DNA of 56,996 nucleotides, from positions 1 through 56,996 of the forward strand of contig NZ_JHYD01000044.1 of NCBI RefSeq assembly GCF_000621505.1. The letters are read 5' to 3'. Within the stretch, counting starts at the first letter, position 1, and every line of letters begins with the position of its first letter. This document shows positions 43,571 through 51,941 of the stretch, one piece after another. Under the pieces are notes generated by a model, which did not search any database, was not told the origin of the DNA, and saw nothing but the letters and a program-made list of their open reading frames with translations. A program made the position numbers and the translations under genes. The DNA is from Ruminiclostridium cellobioparum DSM 1351 = ATCC 15832 (GTDB lineage Bacteria; Bacillota; Clostridia; Acetivibrionales; DSM-1351).

Positions 43571-45550
43571 CTAGTTCATTTGCCTGACTATGCTGTAGTA
43601 TACTTTGGATGTAAATATATAACTCAGTCCGTACAACACTGCAAAAATACAGGATACAACAACACCCGTCGCTATTATTAATGTCCGGTTGTACAGGAAC
43701 AGTACACCCAGCAGTTCTGTGATCATTCCAAACCCGGCCAGTGTATGAAGGACTGCAAATACCAGCGGCAGGAAGAATACCAGGAGAATCTGGCGTTTGA
43801 TGGTGCCTTTTACCTCCGGATCACTCATGCCTACCTTCTGCATGATACTGAATTTATCCCTGTCATCAAAACCTTCGGTTATCTGCTTGTAGTACATTAT
43901 CAAAAGCAGGCACATACTGAATATGATACCGAAGAATATTCCAAGAAACAGCAATCCTCCGTTCATTGAAACTGTTTCGTCACGGCCCACTATTCCATTC
44001 TTTAATAAAACGACTTCTTTTTTATCCTTGAACCAGCCGCTTAAGAGATTTGCAAATTCTTTTTTATTTTTATCCTCCCCATTTACCTGAAAGGCTATGG
44101 AATCAGTAAAATCCTTTTCCGGGTTGCCTGCCTCCACCATAATCTTTTTTACTGTATTTTGATCCTTCACAATGAAATAATAATCCTGGCCAAACCGTGC
44201 GACCGAAGATTTCCGATCGAAGTTCGTTTGGGCCAATTCCTTTTTTACCGTGTAGGTGTCACTGCCAAAAAGTACACTGCTGAAACCGAAATCAGCCCCA
44301 GTGGAATATACAAGAACCTCATCTTCCCCCAGTTCTTCGTTCTGACGCTCCATCCGATTATAGTCCTGAAGCGTAATCAGCTTTATGGTTTCAGCATTTG
44401 GTAGAAACCCTTTCCCAGACTTTTTGGCAAATTTGTTTTCAGTTTTCAGTGCACCGGTATCCATATAGGCATAGGAAATTTTATCATAGACATTTATATG
44501 AGCTTCCCCGGACAACTGGGAAAGCATGGAATCCAACCCTTTTCTGTCTATGGAACCGCCTGACTTATAATCAATCCGAAAATCAAAGGGGTATTGGAAA
44601 TCAAGTACACCGGATGTTCCAAACCATAGAGCAGCCGTACATAACAATGTAATTATGGTCATGGTACTGAATATGCATATATTTGCCAGGCTGGCGGCAC
44701 TTTTCTTCATTCGGTACAGCATTCCCGATATGGTGGTGTAATTTGCCTTGCGGTAATAAAAATTCCTGTTTCCCTTAAGTATACGGAGCAGCGCAAGTAT
44801 CCCGGCCTTGAAGAAAAAATGTGTTCCCAGCACCACCAACGCAACTGCCAGAAGAAAATCGGTGAAAATACCTGAATCAACCTTTGAGATTATAGCGATA
44901 TAATATCCCGCCGCAAGTAATACTATTCCCAGCAGAGCAGATATCCATAGGCGTTTCGGGGGTTTTTCCCCTGATTTTGCCCCCTTCATCAAATCATTGG
45001 GATTCGATTTGAATACCTGCACCAGATTCACTATCAAATTGAGCAGACTGACCCCTACAAAGTAATAAAATGATATTTTAAGAGCAATGAAACTAAAAGT
45101 AAATCCAGTGTCTACCGGCAATCGTGTAAGATTCAGCAGCACAAGGAACAGCAGTTTTGAAAAAACTACTCCAAGAATGATTCCGCCTGTAAATATAACA
45201 AGAAAAATATACATGGTCTCAAAGAACATCATAATGGCTATATGCTTTTTCTCAAGCCCGAGAATACTGTATAATCCCAGCTCCAGCTTCCTTCTCTTTA
45301 TAAGAAAACTGTTTGAGTACAATAAAAACGGTACCAATATAACGCCCAGGAGAAAAAGCCCAATCCCCATAAGAACCACTAAATAAGCACTGTGAGGAAG
45401 CTTTTTCATCAACTCATTATTCATTATGGATGAAAAAACGAAAAATACAAAAACTGAGAATATTCCTGCAAGCATATATGGAAAGTACGTTATTCCATTT
45501 TTCTTAATACCCACAAAAGCCAGCTTTGGCAGAAGAAACCTCTTATTCAT
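43571..45550 (-). CDS. BceB-like ABC transporter permease
   Basis: This 659-residue membrane protein has the BceB plan: about ten membrane helices, a large extracytoplasmic domain between helices 7 and 8 (residues about 310-530), and FtsX-like segments (LLYSNSFLIKRRKLELGLYS ILGLEKKHIAIMMF). These transporters act against cell-wall-active peptides such as bacitracin or lantibiotics and also sense flux for the paired kinase. It overlaps the ATPase gene by 8 bp. The substrate cannot be told from sequence. Confidence 0.9.
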   Translation of the reverse strand: MNKRFLLPKLAFVGIKKNGITYFPYMLAGIFSVFVFFVFSSIMNNELMKKLPHSAYLVVLMGIGLFLLGVILVPFLLYSNSFLIKRRKLELGLYSILGLEKKHIAIMMFFETMYIFLVIFTGGIILGVVFSKLLFLVLLNLTRLPVDTGFTFSFIALKISFYYFVGVSLLNLIVNLVQVFKSNPNDLMKGAKSGEKPPKRLWISALLGIVLLAAGYYIAIISKVDSGIFTDFLLAVALVVLGTHFFFKAGILALLRILKGNRNFYYRKANYTTISGMLYRMKKSAASLANICIFSTMTIITLLCTAALWFGTSGVLDFQYPFDFRIDYKSGGSIDRKGLDSMLSQLSGEAHINVYDKISYAYMDTGALKTENKFAKKSGKGFLPNAETIKLITLQDYNRMERQNEELGEDEVLVYSTGADFGFSSVLFGSDTYTVKKELAQTNFDRKSSVARFGQDYYFIVKDQNTVKKIMVEAGNPEKDFTDSIAFQVNGEDKNKKEFANLLSGWFKDKKEVVLLKNGIVGRDETVSMNGGLLFLGIFFGIIFSMCLLLIMYYKQITEGFDDRDKFSIMQKVGMSDPEVKGTIKRQILLVFFLPLVFAVLHTLAGFGMITELLGVLFLYNRTLIIATGVVVSCIFAVLYGLSYIFTSKVYYSIVRQMN

Positions 45551-46310
45551 ACTGTGTTCCTCCTGTTTGCAGCACTGTCATGGTATCGGCTATTTTCTTA
45601 AACATTTCCTCCTTGGTGGCGTTCGCACGGTATATCTGATTGAAGACACAGCCGTCCTTGATGAACAGAACTCTGCCGGCATGGCTTGCAGCCTGTATAC
45701 TGTGAGTTACCATCAATATCGTCTGACCCTCTGCATTTATTTCCGAAAAAAGTCTGAGCAATCTGGCAGAAGCCTTGGAGTCAAGAGCACCGGTAGGTTC
45801 ATCTGCCAGAACGATCTTGGGATTTGTTATCAGGGCCCTGGCTGCCGCTGCCCTCTGCTTCTCACCGCCCGATACCTCATATGGGTATTTTTGCAGCAGC
45901 TGGTCAATTCCCAGCTTTTTGGCCAACGGTTCCAGTCTCCTGTGCATTTCATCATAGGAATGGCCCGATAAAACAAGGGGCAAAAAAATGTTATCCTGCA
46001 AGGAAAACGTATCCAATAGATTAAAATCCTGAAAAACAAAGCCCAGATTATCCCTTCGGAAAGCCGAAAGCTCACCTTGCTTTATTTTTGACAGATCCCT
46101 GCCGTCCAGCATGACCTGTCCGCTGGTGGCCTTATCAATAGAAGCCAGAATATTCAGAAGCGTTGTCTTGCCAGAGCCCGACTCTCCCATTATTGCCACG
46201 TATTCACCTTTCTCAACCGAGAAGGTGACACTGTCCAAAGCCTGTACCTTATTTCCTCCAAACCGTGAAGTATATATCTTCTTTACATTTTTAATTTCTA
46301 AAAGTGCCAT
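45543..46310 (-). CDS. BceA-like ABC transporter ATPase
   Basis: The 255-residue ATPase has Walker A GESGSGKTT at 42-50, Q-loop (FVFQDFNLLDTFS), signature VSGGEKQRAAAARAL, Walker B (KIVLADEPTGALDS) and H-loop (MVTHSIQAASHA). The DEPTGALDSK segment is typical of the MacB/BceA class. I chose ATG 46310, which follows ATGGAGGTTAAC; the frame runs on upstream to 46391 without a ribosome binding site. A BceR-type operator at 46478-46493 lies upstream. Confidence 0.93.
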   Translation of the reverse strand: MALLEIKNVKKIYTSRFGGNKVQALDSVTFSVEKGEYVAIMGESGSGKTTLLNILASIDKATSGQVMLDGRDLSKIKQGELSAFRRDNLGFVFQDFNLLDTFSLQDNIFLPLVLSGHSYDEMHRRLEPLAKKLGIDQLLQKYPYEVSGGEKQRAAAARALITNPKIVLADEPTGALDSKASARLLRLFSEINAEGQTILMVTHSIQAASHAGRVLFIKDGCVFNQIYRANATKEEMFKKIADTMTVLQTGGTQYE

Positions 46311-46477
46311 GTTAACCTCCATAAATCGTATTGTTGCTTTGAGCCGCACAGCGGCCATAATATTTCCGGGACAGGCCGTGTGCCTTTTCATTTGTTTAAT
46401 AAAAATACTTTATGGATATATTATGGAATATTTAGAAATTGGCTGCCATAGACCTGACTTACATTTCCACGGTTAAC

Positions 46478-46493
46478 CTTACATTTCTGTAAG
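46478..46493. promoter_or_regulatory. BceR-type operator upstream of the transporter genes
   Basis: CTTACA-TTTC-TGTAAG is a perfect inverted repeat with a 4-bp centre and fits the TNACA-N4-TGTAA consensus described for BceR-like regulators. A half site (TTACATTTCC) lies 20 bp away at 46459-46468. It sits 170 bp upstream of the ATPase start, inside the gap after the kinase gene. Confidence 0.65.
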
Positions 46494-46509
46494 GTATGTT
46501 TTTGTTCTC

Positions 46510-47523
46510 TTAAAAAGTCCTGACCGAGACATCTATGCAGGCTTTTGTACCCCTGCCCACCTCTGAAAAAACCTCTATCCTATGGGACAATTTGTCCAGA
46601 ACCTGTTTGCATAAATAGAGACCAATTCCGGTAGATCTCTTGTCAAACCTGCCGTTATATCCTGTAAAGCCTTTTTCAAAAATCCTCGGCAAATCTTCAG
46701 ACTTGATTCCAATGCCGGTATCCTGAATAACAAGCCATTCTTTATTATTGTTTTTTTCCAGGCTTATTGTTATACCTCCGACTGGAGTATACTTGACAGC
46801 ATTGGTAATAAGCTGTTCTATAACAAATAAAAGCCACTTTTCGTCGGTTATGACCCTACAGTCAAAGTCCCTGATATCAATGGAAAGCTTGCTGTTGATA
46901 AACAATACGGCATTTCTTTTAACAGCCTGATTGACAATATCCTTTAACCGGTATTCCCTCAAAATCATATCGGAAGACATGCTTTCCAGCCTGAGATAAT
47001 GCATTACCATTTCTATATATTGTTCAATCTTAAACAATTCTTCCTGCAGGGCATAAGAACTTATCTCCTTCTCATCATTCTGGAGCATGAGCCTCATTGC
47101 CGCCAGAGGTGTTTTTATCTGATGGGCCCACAGCGAGTAATAATCCTTCATTTCCGACTCTTTGAGATTTGTATTGAACTGCAATTGCTGCATTTCCTCA
47201 TACAAGCCCCTGATAATCTCCTGATATTGTGTTTCCTTCCGGTCGGTTGCCTGAGGCAGCAGTTCAATTACATTTTCAAGATTTGAACACATTTCTTCAG
47301 TTTTTGCTATCCTGTCAGCATACTCCGTAAAATCCCATACACCGATGCACAGACTTATAAAAATGGAAATATAGACACCGTAAAGAAGCTTGTCCAGATT
47401 TTCCAACTGATACAGTGCACATATGGCACCAAAAATGAGCTGGTACAGAAGAAACATCAAGATTACTTTTCGCCTGTCCCTGACATATTGCAGTAACATC
47501 CCTAAAGAGCGCCTGTCCCTCAT
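46510..47523 (-). CDS. BceS-like intramembrane-sensing histidine kinase
   Basis: The 337-residue kinase has two closely spaced membrane helices (about 20-38 and 48-62 in this numbering) with almost no extracytoplasmic loop, the hallmark of kinases that rely on a BceB permease for sensing. Phospho-acceptor His134 lies in SLWAHQIKTPLAAMRL. ATPase motifs NAVKY, DTGIGIK and GFTGYNGRFDKRSTGIGLYL are complete. ATG 47523 follows GGAGGTTAAT, a site that is complementary to ATTAACCTCC upstream in the same leader. Confidence 0.93.
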   Translation of the reverse strand: MRDRRSLGMLLQYVRDRRKVILMFLLYQLIFGAICALYQLENLDKLLYGVYISIFISLCIGVWDFTEYADRIAKTEEMCSNLENVIELLPQATDRKETQYQEIIRGLYEEMQQLQFNTNLKESEMKDYYSLWAHQIKTPLAAMRLMLQNDEKEISSYALQEELFKIEQYIEMVMHYLRLESMSSDMILREYRLKDIVNQAVKRNAVLFINSKLSIDIRDFDCRVITDEKWLLFVIEQLITNAVKYTPVGGITISLEKNNNKEWLVIQDTGIGIKSEDLPRIFEKGFTGYNGRFDKRSTGIGLYLCKQVLDKLSHRIEVFSEVGRGTKACIDVSVRTF

Positions 47524-47667
47524 ATTAACCTCCATGAGCCGCATTGCGGCCACAAAATGTAATGAAAACCTATATCCTTTATCGCAATGTGGCGAATAAA
47601 GGAGGTTAATTGGCCATGTGCGCTTTCAAAGTATTGCAAAATACTTTGAATATTTCGCACGGCCATA
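47524..47667 (-). promoter_or_regulatory. Structured leader between bceR-like and bceS-like genes
   Basis: Three overlapping features are visible. A long imperfect hairpin occupies 47611-47667 (TTTCAAAGTATT...AATACTTTGAA core). A CTTTATCGC/GCGAATAAAG stem lies at about 47578-47600. The kinase ribosome binding region (read as ATTAACCTCC at 47524-47533) is perfectly complementary to 47601-47610. The kinase's translation may thus be switched by RNA folding. Confidence 0.55.
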
Positions 47668-47714
47668 AATTCACAGGTTAGTTTGGAAGACGAGTATTGG
47701 CGAAGTCTTTCACG

Positions 47715-48389
47715 CTAACCACCTATAATATATCCTATACCTTTTTTAGTCTGTATAAAGTTTTCAATGGAAGCGTCCTCCAATTTTTTGCGCAATCTGG
47801 TCATGTTTACCGTAAGTGTGTTGTCATCCACAAAACAATCATTATCCCACAGACGCTTCATAATTTGCTCCCGGCTCACTATCCTTCCAATGTTTTCATA
47901 GAGCAGCTGTATGATCCTCTGCTCATTCTTGGTAAGCTCCAGCTTCTGATCGCGGTATACCAGAGTCCCGTCCATAGAATTGAACAAAACGCCATTATGC
48001 TCCTGGTAAGCCGTCTGTTCATTGTAAGCATAAGTTCTTCTTAATATTGCCTGGACCTTGGCTGTAAGCACCTCAAAATCAAAGGGCTTTGCAATAAAGT
48101 CATCTCCCCCCATATTTACAGCCATTACGATATTCATATTATCACCGGCGGAGGAAACAAAAATCACAGGGATCTTGGATAGCTTTCTGATCTCGGTACA
48201 CCAGTAAAAGCCGTTATAAAAGGGGAGGGATATATCCATCAATACCAGCTGGGGATCAAACTTTATGAATTCTCCCACAACATTGTTGAAATCGCCGACA
48301 CTATGCACGTCATAACCCCACCTTTGCAGATGCTTTTTGATCTCTGCCGAAATTACACCGTCATCTTCAACAAGAAAAATTTTATACAT
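47715..48389 (-). CDS. BceR-like response regulator (OmpR family)
   Basis: The 224-residue product has a receiver with Glu8-Asp9-Asp10, phospho-acceptor Asp52 (LVLMDISLPFYNG) and Lys101-type (FIAKPF), joined to a winged-helix OmpR domain (LELTKNEQRIIQLLYENIGR, MTRLRKKLEDASIENFIQTK KGIGYII). It partners with the kinase downstream and should bind the operator at 46478-46493. ATG 48389 follows AAAGGAAG. It is the first gene of the module. Confidence 0.93.
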   Translation of the reverse strand: MYKIFLVEDDGVISAEIKKHLQRWGYDVHSVGDFNNVVGEFIKFDPQLVLMDISLPFYNGFYWCTEIRKLSKIPVIFVSSAGDNMNIVMAVNMGGDDFIAKPFDFEVLTAKVQAILRRTYAYNEQTAYQEHNGVLFNSMDGTLVYRDQKLELTKNEQRIIQLLYENIGRIVSREQIMKRLWDNDCFVDDNTLTVNMTRLRKKLEDASIENFIQTKKGIGYIIGG

Positions 48390-48419
48390 GGTACACTTCC
48401 TTTGAAAATTTATTTAAAC

Positions 48420-48449
48420 TCTATAATCAGCATAAACTTGCAACTGCAA
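48420..48449 (-). promoter_or_regulatory. Candidate promoter of the Bce-like module
   Basis: TTGCAG (48444-48449) and TATAGA (48420-48425) on the minus strand are 18 bp apart, 30 bp before the regulator start. A palindrome TGTAA-CAATT-TTACA lies directly upstream at 48455-48469. Confidence 0.4.
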
Positions 48450-48468
48450 AGCTGTGTAACAATTTTAC

Positions 48469-48838
48469 AAGTTAACTTAACGTGTTGTGCTAGTTATTTT
48501 AATTTTTGCTTTACCTTTTTAATTTTTTTATATCAAATGGTAACTTCCGTACTAACTTCATGAAATAAGGATGCCCCCAAAACAATTACGAAAATTGTAT
48601 CGCCTCATTTAAAGCGGTTTTGCCGTCGCTCAAACTCGACCTCCTGTCTTGATTTGAAGCTCAAAGCAACGTCCTGTTGCTTTGCCGGCAAAACCACTTT
48701 ACCTTCGTCGACAATTTACCGCAATTGTTTTTAACTGTGCATCTTATTTCATGAAGTTGTACTCACGTACCAGTTGATTCTGATTAAATCTATCTGTAAA
48801 GCAAAACAAAAATTTTAATTAGCACAACGGGTCAACTT
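48469..48838. repeat. 370-bp near-palindromic element (MITE-like)
   Basis: The two halves are imperfect reverse complements along their whole length. Matching pairs from outside in are AAGTTAAC/GTCAACTT, GTTGTGCTA/TTAGCACAAC, TTTTTGCTTTAC/GTAAAGCAAAAC, ACTTCATGAAATAAG with its complement, AAAACAATT/AATTGTTTT, and GGTTTTGCCG/CGGCAAAACC. The centre is about 48620-48680. No open frame of note. It fills the gap between ftsZ and the Bce-like regulator. Confidence 0.85.
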
Positions 48839-48846
48839 ATTAAAAA

Positions 48847-48888
48847 GGAAGTGCACATCCCACTTTAACAGTAGTCTGCGGCACTTCC
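48847..48888 (-). terminator. Terminator of ftsZ
   Basis: GGAAGTGC and GCACTTCC form an 8-bp stem, followed on the minus strand by TTTTTAAT, 30 bp after the ftsZ stop. It lies just outside the palindromic element. Confidence 0.8.
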
Positions 48889-48918
48889 CAGATATTTTAC
48901 CATATTCTTAATATTCCA

Positions 48919-50052
48919 TTATTTAAATCTGTTCCTTCTCAGGAAGGTTGGTATGTCAAGCTCGTTATCAGAAGAAACTGCATTGGCATTATTCTTTTCA
49001 GCAGTTGCTGCTGCGTAGCTGCTGCTGTCATGAGCCGGAACAGCCGTCGGTGCCTGCTTCGGTTTTTCAGCAGGTTTGTCAAATTTCTTTAAAACCGGAC
49101 TGTTCTCAAAACCCGTAGCTATAACCGTTATCATCAATTCATCCTTAAGGTTGTCGTCAATAACAGCTCCAAATATGATATTTGCTTCGGGATCTGCCGA
49201 CTTCTGGACAAGCTCCGCGGCTGTATTAACTTCAAACAAACCCAGATCGGGACCGCCGGTGATATTTACCAGTACTCTTCTTGCCCCTTCGATTGAAGTT
49301 TCCAGCAGAGGACTGTGAATTGCCTGTCTTGCCGCTTCTTCGGCCCTGCTTTCACCATTGGCTCTTCCTATACCCATATGGGCAAGGCCGGAGCTCAGCA
49401 TTATAGTCTTAACATCTGCAAAGTCAAGATTTACCAAGCCAGGTACGGCTATCAAATCGGATATACCCTGAACACCCTGCCGAAGCACATCATCAGCCAT
49501 CCTAAAAGCTTCCACCATAGTAGTGCGCTTTTCCACAACCTGAAGCAACCTGTCATTTGGAATGGTGACAAGTGAATCAACTGAATTTTTAAGGTTCTCT
49601 ATTCCTCTTTCAGCATGCTGCATGCGCGTTCTGCTTTCAAACATAAAAGGTTTTGTAACAACCGCTACTGTCAGAATTCCCATTTCCCTGGCAAGCTGTG
49701 CTACCACGGGAGCAGCACCCGTACCGGTACCACCGCCCATACCTGCGGTTACAAATACCATGTCTGCACCTTTTATTGCCTGGGCGATTTCATCTCTGCT
49801 TTCATTTGCCGCCTTTTCTCCGATATCGGGATTAGCACCTGCTCCAAGACCCTTTGTAAGCTTGTCTCCAATTTGAATCTTGGTGTTTGCCTTGGATAAA
49901 AACAAAGCCTGTTTATCTGTATTTATAGCTATAAAATCCACACCTCTAAGTCCTGCATCAATCATCCTGTTAACGGCATTGTTTCCTCCTCCGCCGCATC
50001 CTACTACCTTTATCTGGGCAAAATGATCCATATCAATCTCGAAATCTAGCAA
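48919..50052 (-). CDS. ftsZ: Cell division GTPase FtsZ
   Basis: This 377-residue tubulin homologue has a GTP-binding glycine loop GGGTGTG at 106-112, the NxD-type T7 loop region ([11 protein letters not shown]) and the C-terminal DIPTFLRRN peptide that binds FtsA and SepF. A Pro/Ala-rich linker precedes it. The TTG at 50052 is 7 bp after AAGGGGG and gives the family start MLDFEID; an internal ATG at residue 8 has no ribosome binding site. It normally neighbours spoIIGA; here the Bce-like module separates them. Confidence 0.97.
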   Translation of the reverse strand: MLDFEIDMDHFAQIKVVGCGGGGNNAVNRMIDAGLRGVDFIAINTDKQALFLSKANTKIQIGDKLTKGLGAGANPDIGEKAANESRDEIAQAIKGADMVFVTAGMGGGTGTGAAPVVAQLAREMGILTVAVVTKPFMFESRTRMQHAERGIENLKNSVDSLVTIPNDRLLQVVEKRTTMVEAFRMADDVLRQGVQGISDLIAVPGLVNLDFADVKTIMLSSGLAHMGIGRANGESRAEEAARQAIHSPLLETSIEGARRVLVNITGGPDLGLFEVNTAAELVQKSADPEANIIFGAVIDDNLKDELMITVIATGFENSPVLKKFDKPAEKPKQAPTAVPAHDSSSYAAATAEKNNANAVSSDNELDIPTFLRRNRFK

Positions 50053-50200
50053 AGTAAATCCCCCTTTAGCATTGGTAAATTAGACTTGAATTGCCTACCT
50101 GTGTATATTGATTAAATGGTTAATAATCCAAAAAAGTTATAAAAAGCACATAATAATAATATAGTAAAAATGTAATTTAGGCAAGTTTTGTTTATATTGC

Positions 50201-51436
50201 CTAATAAAAAAAATCTTTCAAAGCACTGATAACCTTCTTGAGGAAGGTTCGTTCCCTGACCTTTTTATTGGCTTTGGGAATACTCTTTATACTGATGGTG
50301 CTTGCTTCCCTGTCCTGCCGCGCTATATATTTCACCATTCCTGCTGCAGTACAGTAATCAAGTGTGGGTATGTTTTTCACTTTTGGAGCGGCAACCCTGA
50401 CAGGGATGTCAAAAATGTCATATGCTATCTGCATGGCACCATCCAGGGTGGATATCCCATTTCCTGAAAGTACAACTCCCGCACCGTAGCTGCCGGGGCA
50501 ATTTGTATAAACGAGGTCTTTGCAGAGGCTGAATATTTCATATACTCTTGCCTCTATAACTTCTATCGCATCGGAAACCTTTATATTTTTCTTGAAACTC
50601 TCGCTCAGATCATTAACAGATATTTCCTGATCGTTTTTGATAAGTGTGGTCAATGCCAGTTGGAATTGTCTCTTGATTTTTTCAGATTCGGCATAAGTCA
50701 TTTTTAACGCTATGGATAAATCATTTGTGATATGATCCCCGCCTACAGGAAGGCATCTGTTCATCACAAGCTTTTCATCCTTATACACACTGATCTCGGT
50801 GGTCCCCCCGCCAATATCAATGAGTATGACACCCATATCTTTTTCATCAGGGAGCAGAATGCATTCTCCCGCGGCAAAACCTTCGGCAATGAGCCCGTCC
50901 ACCTTGATTCCCGCTTTTTCCATACTTCTGACAATGTTCTGTATGGAAATAATTTTTCCAACCACGACGTCAAAATCCCCTTCAAGCTTGGTTCCCTTCA
51001 TTCCCACGGGATCGTTTATCCCATCATAACCGTCGACAATAAACTGTCTGGGAACCACATCTATTATCTCGCTGTCAGCAGGTATTGAAATGGTTCCTGC
51101 CGCATAAAGTAGCTTTTCCACATCATGCCTGGAGATTTCCCTGGAATCGCTGGCTATATTCGTATATGTCTTATGATTGATGATATCAACATGCAGACCG
51201 GAGATGTTGACGTAGGCTGAACCAACCTTCAACTCTGCCTGGGCTTCCGCTTTTTTTACAGAACTTTGTATTGAATTGGAGGTAGCTTCAATGTCAACAA
51301 TTATTCCTTTTTTTATACCCGAACAGCTTTCAATACCTTTGCCTAAGATTTCAACTTCACCTGTATTATTGGTTTTTCCAACTACGGTGCTTACTTTTGA
51401 AGTTCCTATATCCACTCCTACAATAACATCAGACAC
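50201..51436 (-). CDS. ftsA: Cell division protein FtsA
   Basis: FtsA is the actin-like anchor that attaches FtsZ to the membrane. The 411-residue product has phosphate-1 (VGVDIGTSKVSTVVG), the 1C domain (residues about 85-165), phosphate-2 (GVILIDIGGGTTEISVY) and adenosine motifs (YGAGVVLSGNGISTLDGAMQ), then a C-terminal amphipathic helix (FLKKVISALKDFFY). It starts with GTG 51436 behind AGGGGGGC. A 148-bp gap with no clear structure leads to ftsZ. Confidence 0.93.
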   Translation of the reverse strand: MSDVIVGVDIGTSKVSTVVGKTNNTGEVEILGKGIESCSGIKKGIIVDIEATSNSIQSSVKKAEAQAELKVGSAYVNISGLHVDIINHKTYTNIASDSREISRHDVEKLLYAAGTISIPADSEIIDVVPRQFIVDGYDGINDPVGMKGTKLEGDFDVVVGKIISIQNIVRSMEKAGIKVDGLIAEGFAAGECILLPDEKDMGVILIDIGGGTTEISVYKDEKLVMNRCLPVGGDHITNDLSIALKMTYAESEKIKRQFQLALTTLIKNDQEISVNDLSESFKKNIKVSDAIEVIEARVYEIFSLCKDLVYTNCPGSYGAGVVLSGNGISTLDGAMQIAYDIFDIPVRVAAPKVKNIPTLDYCTAAGMVKYIARQDREASTISIKSIPKANKKVRERTFLKKVISALKDFFY

Positions 51437-51482
51437 GAAACTGCCCCCCTAATTTATGCATCAAAAATGCCTCGAAATGCGC

Positions 51483-51845
51483 TTAAATATCCTCTTTTAC
51501 TATATTATCTTTTTTGAGAAATTTATTCAATAGATATCTTCTAATTAAAGCAAAGTTTAAAAAGAGCCTGTTTCCAAATGCAAATATTGCGGCAAGATAT
51601 ATCTGAATTCCCAGCTTGTCTCCAATATATGCCAGACCTGCGGCCAGCAAAGCATTTCCAAAAAATCCGGATAAAAATATTCTCATTTCGAATTTTTTGT
51701 TTATGGTGGCAACTATTCCCCCGAATACCGAGTCCATGGCGGCCAGAATTGCAACAGCCACATATGTAAAGTATTGGGACGGAATGGTAATTGGAATGAA
51801 CAGTCCAATAAGTATTCCTAAAATTAATCCTAATATTGGTATCAT
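51483..51845 (-). CDS. sbp: Small basic protein Sbp (DUF1290)
   Basis: This 120-residue protein with three to four membrane helices starts MIPILGLILGILIGLFIPIT and contains ILAAMDSVFGGIVATINKKF, the Sbp/DUF1290 signature. It is a standard but poorly understood member of Gram-positive division clusters, between divIB and ftsA. The DUF881 genes that usually accompany it are missing here. ATG 51845 follows AAAAGGAG. Confidence 0.92.
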   Translation of the reverse strand: MIPILGLILGILIGLFIPITIPSQYFTYVAVAILAAMDSVFGGIVATINKKFEMRIFLSGFFGNALLAAGLAYIGDKLGIQIYLAAIFAFGNRLFLNFALIRRYLLNKFLKKDNIVKEDI

Positions 51846-51941
51846 AGCATTTTACTCCTTTTCTCTCTTGTTGTCTGTTAAATATTTTTAGATTGGCATT
51901 AGCTTTACTTGATTATATGTATAATTCCGCCTGTAAAACCA

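Noticed and set aside
45426-45971. 181-codon plus-strand frame opposite the BceA/BceB-like genes
   Set aside because: It spans the overlap of two well-supported genes on the other strand and has no family features.
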